The translations under genes were made by a program, and so were the position numbers. This document shows positions 7,784 to 15,777 of a DNA stretch of 24,651 nucleotides, piece after piece. The notes beneath the pieces are model-generated. The model was not told where the DNA came from and did not search any database. It was given only the letters and a program-made list of their open reading frames with translations. Origin of the DNA: Flavobacteriaceae bacterium UBA4439 (GTDB lineage Bacteria > Bacteroidota > Bacteroidia > Flavobacteriales > Flavobacteriaceae); the NCBI GenBank assembly GCA_002390455.1, contig DGPN01000001.1, forward strand, positions 405 to 25,055. Direction: 5' to 3'. Each line of letters begins with the position of its first letter. The first letter of the stretch is position 1.

Positions 7784-9166
7784 TTAATATTTGAAGACTT
7801 TTCCACCAGCCAATACTTCTTGATTTTCTTCATCAAAAGTGGCCTTTAACCCTGTTCTCATTGATGCCGTGGTCATAATATTGGCAATAGAATGGTTGTA
7901 ACCAGCCTCAACTGGTGCATTGGTTTTGGCTCTGGAACGAACACATTCGAGCCAGTTTAGCATGTGATTGGAAGTCATATTGTCAACACCTGTGTTGGCA
8001 GAAGTAACCACTTTGGTTTCAATGTCGGACAGTGAAAACTCTTCCAATAGATTGGGTTTCATGTTCATTGCCTTAGAATAGCGCTCTGTAAGTCCCCCAT
8101 TGGGTGTTACTTTGTTGTTCTTCATATTCAATTCACCTCCATTGGAATAGTAAATTTCCTTAGTACCCCCCGCAGAGTTGGTAAAACGAGAAGAATATAC
8201 CACTTGAAATCCAGAGGTTGGATCCTCCAAAGGACCGTAATCAAATACTGCTGTCATGGTGTCAAAGTTGGTTCGTCCGTCTTTCCAAAGGTAGATACCA
8301 CCATTGGCAGCTACACTTCTTGGATGATCCAAACCTGAAAACCAGTGAACGGTATCAATCTGGTGCGCCATCCACTGTCCGGGGATACCCGAAGACAATG
8401 GCCAGAACAAACGGTATTCTAAATATTTTCTAGGATCCCATTTTTGATAGGGTCGATTCATCAAATATCTTTTCCAATCTACGTCAGATTCTTTGATGTC
8501 ACTTACTTTATTTGGATACACTCTCCATCTCCCGGGTTGATTGACATTCCATGTCATTTCGACCATTACTACGTCTCCAAAAGCTCCAGATTTGATGTAT
8601 TTATCGGCAGCGTGATAGTTTTTACCACTTCTTCTTTGTGATCCTACTTGAAGAACAATTCCAGCATCATTGGCGGCTTTTTTCCCTAGCCTAGCATCTT
8701 CCATGGTTTCGGCAAAAGGCTTTTCAACATACACGTCCTTTTTGGCGTTTGCAGCTTGAACGGTATGAAGTGCATGTTGGAAGTCGGCAGTAGAGATGAT
8801 GACAGCATCAATTTGATTTTTATCATACATTTCCTCGTTGTTCCTCCAAGTTTCGATTTTGTTACCAGTTGTTTTTTCTAGAAACGCTTTTCCCTCGTCT
8901 CTTCTTCTGTTCCAAATGTCAGAAACACCAACAATTTGACAGTTTTGTTGTTTTGTATGCCCCTGAAAGGCGGGGATAAGCGAACCTTTGGCTCGACTCG
9001 AAAAACCTACGATTCCTACATTAAGGCGATCATTGGAACCTATTATTCTTCTGTAACTTTGGGCGCTCATCGCAGTATTGGCAGCACTAACTCCACCTAC
9101 TCCAGCGATTACCCCTGCTGAAACCAGTGAGGCATCTTTGATAAATTTCCTTCTGTTTAAATCCAT
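7784..9166 (-). CDS. Gfo/Idh/MocA-family oxidoreductase with Tat signal
   Basis: The protein is 460 aa from the ATG at 9166. The frame is open to 9226, but that extension has no signal character and would run through the operator at 9201, so 9166 is preferred. The N-terminus carries a twin-arginine motif (NRRKFIKDAS, 4-13) and an Ala/Gly/Val-rich h-region, predicting folded export with cofactor bound. The Rossmann fold begins at LNVGIVGFSSRA (48-59). YVEKPF (146-151) is the EKP motif with the conserved Lys149. AHQIDTVHW (267-275) is the usual HxxD substrate-site segment. Family members oxidise or reduce sugars with NAD(P); relatives beside DUF1080 genes oxidise C3 of glycosides. It is first in a two-gene unit with the DUF6807-DUF1080 fusion. 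Confidence 0.87.
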   Translation of the reverse strand: MDLNRRKFIKDASLVSAGVIAGVGGVSAANTAMSAQSYRRIIGSNDRLNVGIVGFSSRAKGSLIPAFQGHTKQQNCQIVGVSDIWNRRRDEGKAFLEKTTGNKIETWRNNEEMYDKNQIDAVIISTADFQHALHTVQAANAKKDVYVEKPFAETMEDARLGKKAANDAGIVLQVGSQRRSGKNYHAADKYIKSGAFGDVVMVEMTWNVNQPGRWRVYPNKVSDIKESDVDWKRYLMNRPYQKWDPRKYLEYRLFWPLSSGIPGQWMAHQIDTVHWFSGLDHPRSVAANGGIYLWKDGRTNFDTMTAVFDYGPLEDPTSGFQVVYSSRFTNSAGGTKEIYYSNGGELNMKNNKVTPNGGLTERYSKAMNMKPNLLEEFSLSDIETKVVTSANTGVDNMTSNHMLNWLECVRSRAKTNAPVEAGYNHSIANIMTTASMRTGLKATFDEENQEVLAGGKVFKY

Positions 9167-9200
9167 GATAATACTGATTAAAATTTGAATATGCTTTTTT

Positions 9201-9213
9201 GTGTGCGTACACG
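9201..9213. promoter_or_regulatory. Operator-like motif copy 1 (GTGTGCGTACACG)
   Basis: GTGTGCGTACAC is a near-palindrome (half-sites GTGT/ACAC around a central CG). The 13-mer including the following G is identical to the copy at 15716. It lies 35 bases upstream of the oxidoreductase ATG and 11 bases downstream of a -7 box on the minus strand, at or just after the expected transcription start. This is a typical repressor position. LacI- or GntR-type proteins bind sites of this shape; the regulator is not in the window. Confidence 0.7.
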
Positions 9214-9223
9214 AACACTTTAT

Positions 9224-9231
9224 CAAAAATA
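9224..9231 (-). promoter_or_regulatory. Bacteroidota -7 box for the oxidoreductase unit
   Basis: Minus-strand TATTTTTG fits TAnnTTTG exactly, in the 130-base gap between the sulfatase stop (9297) and the oxidoreductase start (9166). No convincing -33 TTTG is present 19-21 bases upstream, so activity may be weak or regulated. Confidence 0.5.
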
Positions 9232-9296
9232 AAGTTTTTTTTGAATATTGCTGCTTGTTTTAAGATTTTAATAGAGAGGATTTTTAGAAAATCAGA

Positions 9297-11177
9297 TTAT
9301 CTGACCTTGTTCGAAGTTCCATTCAGTAAATTTAATCCATGATTGAGAACTCGCACAACATATTTATTGGGGTCGGTATTGATTTGATTTTGAGCTTGGT
9401 TTTCCAAACCTCGGAGTACAGACTGAAAATCATCCAAAACCAAGGCAGTTTGTAAACGCGTCCATTCGTTTTCTGCTTCAAGTCCTAATGATAATATTTC
9501 CTCCAACTTTTTAGAGGAAAATTCATGTTTGAGTAATGCTCTTGCGGCACTAATACTTATATTAATAACGGAATCGTCCAGTTTTTGTTTTAACCGATCA
9601 GCAGTGTTGATCCCTATTTTTTTATCTATATTGTAAAGGCCCTGTCCTGCCCAATAACGAACTGCTTCGTTGTCATGATTTAACCCTTCAAACAAGATGT
9701 TTTCATCTGCTGTTGAGGACATCAGTAGCAAATCGTCATAAAAATCCTCTTGGGTTCTGATCCATTTATAGATGGATTGATCATTTTTATCTTCCCAGTT
9801 TCTCATTATGGCTTCTGGGATCAACCCTACATCCAAAACCTTTTTCATCCACTGGTCATGAACGGATCGGAGTTGGGTCAGCACCTCCTTCATATTGGGA
9901 TCATTGGCCAAGTCATTGAATTCCATTGAATCACTTTGTAAATCAAATAAGGATTCAATAGGCTTGGTAGTGGCGATCAATTGTTGACCTTCTGGCTTGA
10001 GTAGCCCTGCTTTTTCAGCCTTTCTAAGTTCTGTCATCATTGGGCCTCCCTCTGGAGTATTCATATATTGAATGAAAGGCTTTTTGGGCTCGTAATAGCG
10101 CAAGTACTTGTACTGTTTGCTTCTGACTCCTCTTTGGATATCATATCGTTCATCCATTCTGCCCCTAGCCAAATAAACATATTCTCTTTCAGGTTTTTGA
10201 TTTTCCCCAAGAAAGGCTTGCCCTTGCATGGTCTCAGGAATTTCTGCTCCTGCCAACTCAATAACAGTAGGAGCCAAGTCAATAAAACTGATCAATTGAT
10301 TTACTTCGCTTCCCGGTTGGGCGGGATACAACTCTTTAAATTGTTGTGGAATGTATACGATAAAAGGAACTTTAACCCCTGTATCAAACAGCCATCTTTT
10401 GTGTCTGGGCAGACCAGTTCCATGATCGGAGTAAAAAAACACGATGGTATTTTCACTTTCACCAGCCGCTTTGAGTTCATCGAGTATTTTTTTCACTACT
10501 GTATCCATGGTGGCGATATTGTCATAATGACGGGCCAGAAGTGTTCTTGTTTCGGACGTATCAGGATAATAGGGGGGAACAACTATTTTGGCAGGATCTG
10601 TCCTTAAGTGTTGGGGGAGTTCTTGGGTTAGTCGCTCGTGTTTTTCTTTATCATTGATACAACTTTCGTGCGTTAAAATCAAGTTAAACACAGAAAAGAA
10701 GGGAGTGTCCTTGTCTGGACGGTTTTTCCAATGAGCCGTTTTGCTTGACTCGTCCCAGATTTCTCTTTTTAAATCGAAGTTATAATCCTCTTTGCTATTG
10801 TTGGTACAATAATAACCAGCATTCCTCAATATCTCAGGATAGAGTTTGACCTCTTTTGGAATTCTTCCTCTACTTTTCATAGAACTGGAGAAAGAGCGCA
10901 TATGAAGGGTTCCAAGAGAAGAGGGATACATACCAGTAATAATGGCATTTCGTGCAGGAGCACAAACAGGGGCATTGGCAATGGCATTATTGTATAAAAA
11001 TCCTTTTGAAGCTAAGGAATCTAATGTAGGGGTGTGAGCAAGGGGATCTCCATAACATCCAAGATTGGGGCTAATATCTTCAACAGTTATCCACAATATA
11101 TTGGGTGGGGAGGATAAATTTTCTTGGCAACCGTTGAGTCCTAAAAATAGTATTAAGGCGAAGATGGATCCTTTCAT
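9297..11177 (-). CDS. Sulfatase, S1_8-like (heparan N-sulfatase-like), lipoprotein with helical-repeat C-terminus
   Basis: The protein is 626 aa, lipobox LNGC (Cys17). The formylglycine motif is CAPAR (Cys72 to Arg76) within APVCAPARNAIITG. Metal and active-site residues include VEDI (32-35), DHGTG (251-255) and Lys260 in PRHKRW. The N-terminal region (LGCYGDPLAHTPTLDSLA) and GMYPSSLGTLHMRS resemble N-sulphoglucosamine sulphohydrolase-type S1_8 enzymes, which also act on algal sulfated glycans. After the sulfatase domain (to about 450), residues about 483-600 form a helix-rich stretch with HEAT-like repeats (NHDNEAVRYWAGQGLYN; ISISAARALLKHEF; EWTRLQTALVLDD). It is last in unit A, one base after the GH28 stop, and is therefore co-translated. 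The function as a sulfatase is secure; the position of the sulfate it removes is not. Confidence 0.9.
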   Translation of the reverse strand: MKGSIFALILFLGLNGCQENLSSPPNILWITVEDISPNLGCYGDPLAHTPTLDSLASKGFLYNNAIANAPVCAPARNAIITGMYPSSLGTLHMRSFSSSMKSRGRIPKEVKLYPEILRNAGYYCTNNSKEDYNFDLKREIWDESSKTAHWKNRPDKDTPFFSVFNLILTHESCINDKEKHERLTQELPQHLRTDPAKIVVPPYYPDTSETRTLLARHYDNIATMDTVVKKILDELKAAGESENTIVFFYSDHGTGLPRHKRWLFDTGVKVPFIVYIPQQFKELYPAQPGSEVNQLISFIDLAPTVIELAGAEIPETMQGQAFLGENQKPEREYVYLARGRMDERYDIQRGVRSKQYKYLRYYEPKKPFIQYMNTPEGGPMMTELRKAEKAGLLKPEGQQLIATTKPIESLFDLQSDSMEFNDLANDPNMKEVLTQLRSVHDQWMKKVLDVGLIPEAIMRNWEDKNDQSIYKWIRTQEDFYDDLLLMSSTADENILFEGLNHDNEAVRYWAGQGLYNIDKKIGINTADRLKQKLDDSVINISISAARALLKHEFSSKKLEEILSLGLEAENEWTRLQTALVLDDFQSVLRGLENQAQNQINTDPNKYVVRVLNHGLNLLNGTSNKVR

Positions 11178-11178
11178 T

Positions 11179-12741
11179 TTAGTTGGATTCAGAGTTTCCC
11201 CCTATTTCTTCAACCATTTCATCATTACTAATCTTGACATTTTTTACATCCTTAACAACGATCTGTTTGGGGTATCCTTTCCCTTTGATCTTTATGGCTG
11301 ATAATTCTGAATTTTTAACGTCATCCATTACAATTGAGGGTCTGTAATCTTTTTCCTCTGCTTCAAGCCTTATGTTTTTTAGTTTTAAACCCGATACATG
11401 CCTGACGTATAACCCCCAAGCTGGCAATTCCCCAAACATACTGAATTCGGGATAATTCTCCTTATTTTCGGGCACTCCATCCATTCGCCATGTTGGCATA
11501 TTGGCATAGGCTTGATTTCCTCCCCCTGGATGTCTGATGATTACATTTTCAATGGTGACGTTTTTTACATCATGTCCTGGAATACCCGTAATCGAAGAAG
11601 GAAATATGTTGTGAAAAAAGGGCAACATGGGGCCTCTGATTTCATAATCTTTGTCGGGAATCCCTTTGGGAATTGTAACATCAATATTTTTTATCTCCAC
11701 ATTTTGTATACTCCCTACAACCCCAGGTGCATTTCGGTGTCCCAATTTTATAAAAATAGCATTTCCTGTATTGACGGCTTTGATATTGCTCACTTTTACA
11801 CCGTCAACAAATCCACCATCTACCGCCTCTATGGCAATTGCAGATCGATAAGTGTCATAAATTTCTAGGTTATCTAACTCAATGTTTTTGAATCCACCAT
11901 GTGAGGCGGTTCCAAATTTTACCGCACTGGCACTGGATCTGACTCTACAGTTGGAAACATATATATTTTCACAATAGGAGAACTTGTGATGTGATTTAAA
12001 ACAGATGGCATCATCTGCGGCATTGATGTCACTATTGGTGATTCGTACATTTTTACTGTCCACCAAATCTATTCCATCATTATTCCAATAAACATCACTT
12101 TCCAATTTTATTTGATCAATTTCTATCGAGTCACATAGCTCAATTTTTGTCACCCATTCTGCGCCATTTTTTAGAGTAACCCCCTTAATCTGTATATTTT
12201 TCGATTGATTTAAAAAAATAAGGTTTGGCCTTCCTCCTTCGTTAGGTCTTTTTCTTCTTTCGTTATAGCTCTTCGAGATTTTGAAATATGCATCTGGATC
12301 TGCATAATACAGACTATCCAAAGCCAAAGCTAAATATCCTCCCTGACCATTGATTGTTCCCGAGCCAGTAAGCTTAATGTTATTTCTCAAATGAGCACTT
12401 ATTAGTGCAGTACCGTGGCGTGTAGGGAGGGTGTCTTTTGAAACTACCTTTTTGTAATCAAAAGGATTTTTACTTCCCAACAATACCGCTTCTGCTTCAA
12501 AATACAACTCGATATCGTCCTTAAGTTCAATACTTCCGCTAAGGAATTTCCCAGCAGGAAATATAATTTTTCCTCCCCCTTTTTCGCTTACTTGGTCAAT
12601 CAAATTCTGAATGGCCGATGTATTCAGTGTTTTTGCATCTCCTATAATTCCATAATCGGTGACCAGATAATTAGATTTAGAGTTGGTTTTAAATGATGAT
12701 AAAATCAATACTAAGCTTAGAAGAAGTATTCTTGGATTCAT
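11179..12741 (-). CDS. GH28 family glycoside hydrolase (polygalacturonase-like)
   Basis: The protein is 520 aa with a signal peptide (h-region LLLSLVLILSSF). It has a right-handed parallel beta-helix with many short Asn/Ile-Val repeats (NIQIKGVTL, VRITNSDI, NIELDNLEIYD). The GH28 catalytic signatures are present: NNDGIDL (220-226, Asp222), ADDAICFKS (242-250, Asp243/Asp244), GTASHGG (277-283, His281) and IKLGHR (331-336, in place of the usual RIK). The N-terminal segment VTDYGIIGDAKTLNTSAIQ is the common pectate lyase 3-like entry. GH28 enzymes hydrolyse alpha-galacturonosyl or rhamnogalacturonan linkages by inversion. In this PUL it probably attacks a uronic acid or rhamnose linkage, though many marine GH28 members are uncharacterised. 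The gene lies 18 bases after the sulfatase at 12760 and 1 base before the next sulfatase. Confidence 0.88.
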   Translation of the reverse strand: MNPRILLLSLVLILSSFKTNSKSNYLVTDYGIIGDAKTLNTSAIQNLIDQVSEKGGGKIIFPAGKFLSGSIELKDDIELYFEAEAVLLGSKNPFDYKKVVSKDTLPTRHGTALISAHLRNNIKLTGSGTINGQGGYLALALDSLYYADPDAYFKISKSYNERRKRPNEGGRPNLIFLNQSKNIQIKGVTLKNGAEWVTKIELCDSIEIDQIKLESDVYWNNDGIDLVDSKNVRITNSDINAADDAICFKSHHKFSYCENIYVSNCRVRSSASAVKFGTASHGGFKNIELDNLEIYDTYRSAIAIEAVDGGFVDGVKVSNIKAVNTGNAIFIKLGHRNAPGVVGSIQNVEIKNIDVTIPKGIPDKDYEIRGPMLPFFHNIFPSSITGIPGHDVKNVTIENVIIRHPGGGNQAYANMPTWRMDGVPENKENYPEFSMFGELPAWGLYVRHVSGLKLKNIRLEAEEKDYRPSIVMDDVKNSELSAIKIKGKGYPKQIVVKDVKNVKISNDEMVEEIGGNSESN

Positions 12742-12759
12742 TTTCTTAAAATTTATTAG

Positions 12760-14310
12760 TTAATCAGTTCTGAATTGTTTTGCCCATTCTGCATAAAGTT
12801 TTTTTAGATCCTCAGCCTTTTCAGGCTCCTCTTGGACTAAATTTTTTTCTTCAACAGGATCATTTTTTAAATTGTACAACTCCCATTCGCCCTTATAAGC
12901 AACCAATTTCCAGTTCCCATCCCGAACGGCCTTTCCGTGTTGCCATTGCCAAAAAATAGGATCATTTCTTTCGGTGGAGGCATCCCCTATAATTTGGGAT
13001 AAAAAACTTTTTCCAGGGCTGGGAATAATGACATTACCATTTAATTTCTTTGGATAGTCTGCATCAGCAACTTCTTGGAGGGTAGGGAGGAAGTCAATAA
13101 AATGAACGGCTTGGTGAGTTACCAATCCCTTGTTTTTGATTTGCTTTGGCCAATAGGCAATTAGAGGAGTTTTTATCCCTCCTTCATGACTCCAGTTTTT
13201 ATATTCCCTATAGGGGGTATTGCTTACATTCGCCCAATTTTTCCCCAATGATTTCCAATTGGTTAATGTCCCAATCTCTCCATATCCTCCGGGTAAATCA
13301 ACGACTTCACTCGATCCACCATTATCGGAGGTAAAAAGAATAAGGGTATTGTTTAACTTTCCTTCTTGCTCTAATTTTTTCAATATTCTGCCAATGTTCT
13401 GATCCAATCGATCAATCATGGCTGCATACACCGCCATGGTTCTGCTTTCTTTGGCTTTTTCTGCAACGCTTAGGGTTTCCCAATTGCTGTGTTCTGCTCG
13501 CGACAAAACTGTATTATCTGGAAGTACACCCAACTGTTTTTGTTTTTCAAATCTTTGATTGCGAATTACTTCATAGCCTTCACTATACCGATCTTTGTAC
13601 TTTTCAATATCCTCTGGCCAAGCCATCAAAGGGTCATGAGGGGCAGTGTAGGAGAGGTAAAGGAAAAAAGGTTTTTCGGATTCGATTTGCTCCATCCAAT
13701 CAAGGGCATAATCGGTAAATACATCTGTACTGTAGAACGCTTTAGATTTGGGAGTATAAGGATTGAAAATTTCACCTTCAATCACCCAATTGCGGAAGCT
13801 GATGGGTGTTTTTGATAGCCCTTTTTGAGCGGGTTGACCTTCTCCTTCTCTTTTCAGGCCTGGATTGAAGTGATTTGCGGCACCATCCAACAGCCCACTG
13901 TAGTGATCAAACCCTCTGTCCACCGGATTTTCTGTGCTGTGGTGTTTGCCTGACCAAAGGGTAGTGTAACCTGCCGATTGAAACAACTCTCCCAACGTGA
14001 TGGCATTGCGCAGGGGTTGTCTAAAGCTCTTATGATATCCCGTTTGTTGGGAATACAATCCAGTCAGTATTGCTGCACGGGAAGGAAAACACTTAGAAGT
14101 ATTGTAGGCATTGGTAAACCTTAAGCCTTCGAAAGCCAGTCGGTCAATATTGGGTGTTGCTATTTCACTTCCATAGGCCCCCAAATCTGAATAGCCCATA
14201 TCATCAACCAAAATCAATATGACGTTAGGGCTGCTACTTTGGCTTGGTGCCTTTTGACAATTGAATAAAGCAGTGAAAACAATTAAAGAAATAAATATTT
14301 TAAAACTCAC
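12760..14310 (-). CDS. Sulfatase, arylsulfatase A-like, lipoprotein
   Basis: The protein is 516 aa, lipobox LFNC (Cys18). It has an N-terminal metal-site segment ILVDDMGYSDLGAYGSEIATPN, a formylglycine motif CFPSR (Cys74 to Arg78) followed by AAILTG, SGKHHSTE (120-127, Lys122 and His124) and FTSDNGG (326-332, Asp329/Asn330). The MGYSDLGAYG/TPNID form is typical of the arylsulfatase-like S1 subfamilies (S1_4 or close); I cannot fix the number by eye. The C-terminal subdomain carries WQWQHGKAVRDGNWKLVAYKG and ELYNLKNDPVEEKNL, as in full-length S1 enzymes. It is exported, presumably periplasmic, and removes sulfate from the imported glycan. Its start overlaps the tandem DUF1080 gene by 11 bases, so the two are translated together. 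It needs a formylglycine-generating enzyme encoded elsewhere. Confidence 0.9.
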   Translation of the reverse strand: MSFKIFISLIVFTALFNCQKAPSQSSSPNVILILVDDMGYSDLGAYGSEIATPNIDRLAFEGLRFTNAYNTSKCFPSRAAILTGLYSQQTGYHKSFRQPLRNAITLGELFQSAGYTTLWSGKHHSTENPVDRGFDHYSGLLDGAANHFNPGLKREGEGQPAQKGLSKTPISFRNWVIEGEIFNPYTPKSKAFYSTDVFTDYALDWMEQIESEKPFFLYLSYTAPHDPLMAWPEDIEKYKDRYSEGYEVIRNQRFEKQKQLGVLPDNTVLSRAEHSNWETLSVAEKAKESRTMAVYAAMIDRLDQNIGRILKKLEQEGKLNNTLILFTSDNGGSSEVVDLPGGYGEIGTLTNWKSLGKNWANVSNTPYREYKNWSHEGGIKTPLIAYWPKQIKNKGLVTHQAVHFIDFLPTLQEVADADYPKKLNGNVIIPSPGKSFLSQIIGDASTERNDPIFWQWQHGKAVRDGNWKLVAYKGEWELYNLKNDPVEEKNLVQEEPEKAEDLKKLYAEWAKQFRTD

Positions 14311-15694
14311 GAATCTTTATATTTTTAAACATTACGTCGCCTGGACTGTGATCTTGAAGCAATATTCTCCCACTGCTTCCCAATCCAAAACCCTTGTGTT
14401 TGGCGTATTTACTTTTTTTAATCAGATTCTTCATCGATTGGGAAAAACGATCATATTCGACAACCTTAATATTATTAATCCAGTGTTGAATTTTTCCTCC
14501 CTTTACAACAATTCTCACTCTGTTCCATCGATCAGGACCATTGGCTCTGATGTTGTCGCGATCAGGCTCAGAGAGATTCTCTGCAGCGATAAGATCATAA
14601 AGAGACCCTATAGTTCTATTGCCATCAACTCCTTTTTGATGATCGGTATGATCCTTGTCAAGGACCTGAAACTCAAATCCAATATTTCTTCCGTCTCCTT
14701 CAGTTAGTGCATCAACAAAATATTTGACACCACTATTGCCTCCTTTTTTAAACATAACGTCAGCCTCGAATTCAAAGTTGTCAAATTTTTCTTCGGTAAC
14801 GATATCACCAGATTTTATATAATCCTTTGTCTCTTCGTGTTTTAGGAAATGAATGGTTCCATCAACCATTTTAATCCCATTTTTTGGAAAGTTGTCAGAT
14901 TTGGCTCCTTTCCAACCTTTGGAGGTTTTTCCATCCCAGAGCAATCTCCAACCTTTTCGTATTTCTTCTTGGGATAGTGTATTGTTCAAATAACTGACTT
15001 GGCGGGCATGTGGTTGATTTTTTGATCTGTATTGCTCCAGATTTTCAGTCACAATTTTGATGTTTTTCCATTGAATGGTTTTTCCTTCTTGAGATTTGTC
15101 TCTGATGGAATGCACTTGCAGGGCGATAAAGCCTTTGTCAGTCATGTCGTCGACAAGGTTGGCACATTGAACTCCATTCAAAAAAGTTTTGATGGTATTT
15201 CCAATGGCTTCAATTCTCACCTTGTTCCAGCCTCCATTGTTGAAAGCAGCACTTCCTTTGGTGTTGATGGTAAGAGGATACAACCAGCCTCTGCGTGCTT
15301 CGTCAAAGATTCCTGCAGACCAAGCCCTTTTACTGGTGTCCAATTCGGACTGATATCCATGTACTCGGCCATTTTTAAATTCTTTCATGGAGTTGGATCG
15401 GAATTGGATACCGGAATTCAGTCCGGGGGCCACCAACACTTCTAATTCTAGGATAAAATCACCGTACATTTTTTGAGTACACAAAAAAGTGTTGGGTGTT
15501 CCGATTTTGGAAGTACCCACAATGGCATTATTGACAATGTCATATTTAGCAGATCCATTTTTCACTTCCCAACCCGTAAGGTCTTTGCCGTTAAAAAGAG
15601 ATTTCCATCCTGTTTGAGCGCTTGTATTAGTACATAAAAATAAAGCTAGAGTTAGGAGGGACAATTGAGTAAAAAAGTTAAATTTGGTTTTCAT
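14300..15694 (-). CDS. Tandem DUF1080 (3-keto-disaccharide hydrolase-like) exported protein
   Basis: The protein is 464 aa from the ATG at 15694. The frame is open to 15748, but the upstream part overlaps the operator and promoter, and the chosen start gives a good signal peptide (cleavage near TSA-QT, residue 26). Two DUF1080 domains are visible. The first, about 28-216, has WKSLFNGKDLTGWEV, LNSGIQFRS, HGYQSELD and FIALQVHS. The second, about 248-464, has WRLLWDGKTSKGWKG, GGNSGVKYFVD, NIGFEFQVLDKDH and GRILLQDHSPGDVMFKNIKIREF-type ending. Family members bind glycans or cleave 3-keto-glycosides. It heads unit A, divergent from a sulfatase gene, with an operator 22 bases upstream. Whether both domains are catalytic or one is a binding module is unknown. 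Confidence 0.87.
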   Translation of the reverse strand: MKTKFNFFTQLSLLTLALFLCTNTSAQTGWKSLFNGKDLTGWEVKNGSAKYDIVNNAIVGTSKIGTPNTFLCTQKMYGDFILELEVLVAPGLNSGIQFRSNSMKEFKNGRVHGYQSELDTSKRAWSAGIFDEARRGWLYPLTINTKGSAAFNNGGWNKVRIEAIGNTIKTFLNGVQCANLVDDMTDKGFIALQVHSIRDKSQEGKTIQWKNIKIVTENLEQYRSKNQPHARQVSYLNNTLSQEEIRKGWRLLWDGKTSKGWKGAKSDNFPKNGIKMVDGTIHFLKHEETKDYIKSGDIVTEEKFDNFEFEADVMFKKGGNSGVKYFVDALTEGDGRNIGFEFQVLDKDHTDHQKGVDGNRTIGSLYDLIAAENLSEPDRDNIRANGPDRWNRVRIVVKGGKIQHWINNIKVVEYDRFSQSMKNLIKKSKYAKHKGFGLGSSGRILLQDHSPGDVMFKNIKIREF

Positions 15695-15715
15695 TATATA
15701 AGAGATTAAGGTTTT

Positions 15716-15728
15716 GTGTGCGTACACG
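15716..15728. promoter_or_regulatory. Operator-like motif copy 2 (GTGTGCGTACACG), divergent promoter region
   Basis: This 13-mer is identical to the 9201 copy and sits in the 83-base gap between the divergent tandem DUF1080 gene (minus, start 15694) and sulfatase gene (plus, start 15778). It abuts the minus-strand -7 box at 15729-15736. A protein bound here could block both divergent promoters. Confidence 0.7.
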
Positions 15729-15758
15729 CAAATGTAACAAAAAAGCAACGATGTTCAA
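15729..15758 (-). promoter_or_regulatory. Bacteroidota promoter of unit A
   Basis: On the minus strand a TTG (15756-15758) is followed after exactly 19 bases by TACATTTG (15729-15736), fitting the Bacteroidota -33/-7 arrangement TTTG-N19-TAnnTTTG. The operator-like motif begins one base downstream of the -7 box. This is the best promoter match in the window. Confidence 0.6.
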
Positions 15759-15777
15759 TATAAAAAAAAATCAAAGT

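Noticed and set aside
9167..9226. Longer start for the oxidoreductase at 9226
   Set aside because: The added 20 residues would cover the operator-like motif and part of the -7 box and would bury the Tat signal; 9166 places the RR motif at residues 5-6.
9279..9293. Hairpin GATTTT-TAG-AAAATC after the last gene of unit A, considered as a terminator
   Set aside because: The stem is six mostly A-T pairs with no T tract on the minus strand, too weak to call. Unit A may read into unit B.
10068..10607. 179-residue open frame on the plus strand inside the 626-aa sulfatase gene
   Set aside because: It is fully antisense to a gene with clear active-site motifs, shows no recognisable domain, and has the Cys/Phe/Ile-rich composition usual for reverse-strand shadows.
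14261..15445. Plus-strand open frames of 148 and 137 residues (14261-14707 and 15032-15445)
   Set aside because: Both are antisense to the tandem DUF1080 gene (the first also to the start of the neighbouring sulfatase) and contain no family motif.
15718..15777. Upstream extension of the first plus-strand sulfatase from a GTG at 15718 (or ATG at 15751)
   Set aside because: The GTG lies inside the operator-like palindrome and the extension lacks signal-peptide character, whereas the ATG at 15778 directly begins a normal lipoprotein signal.
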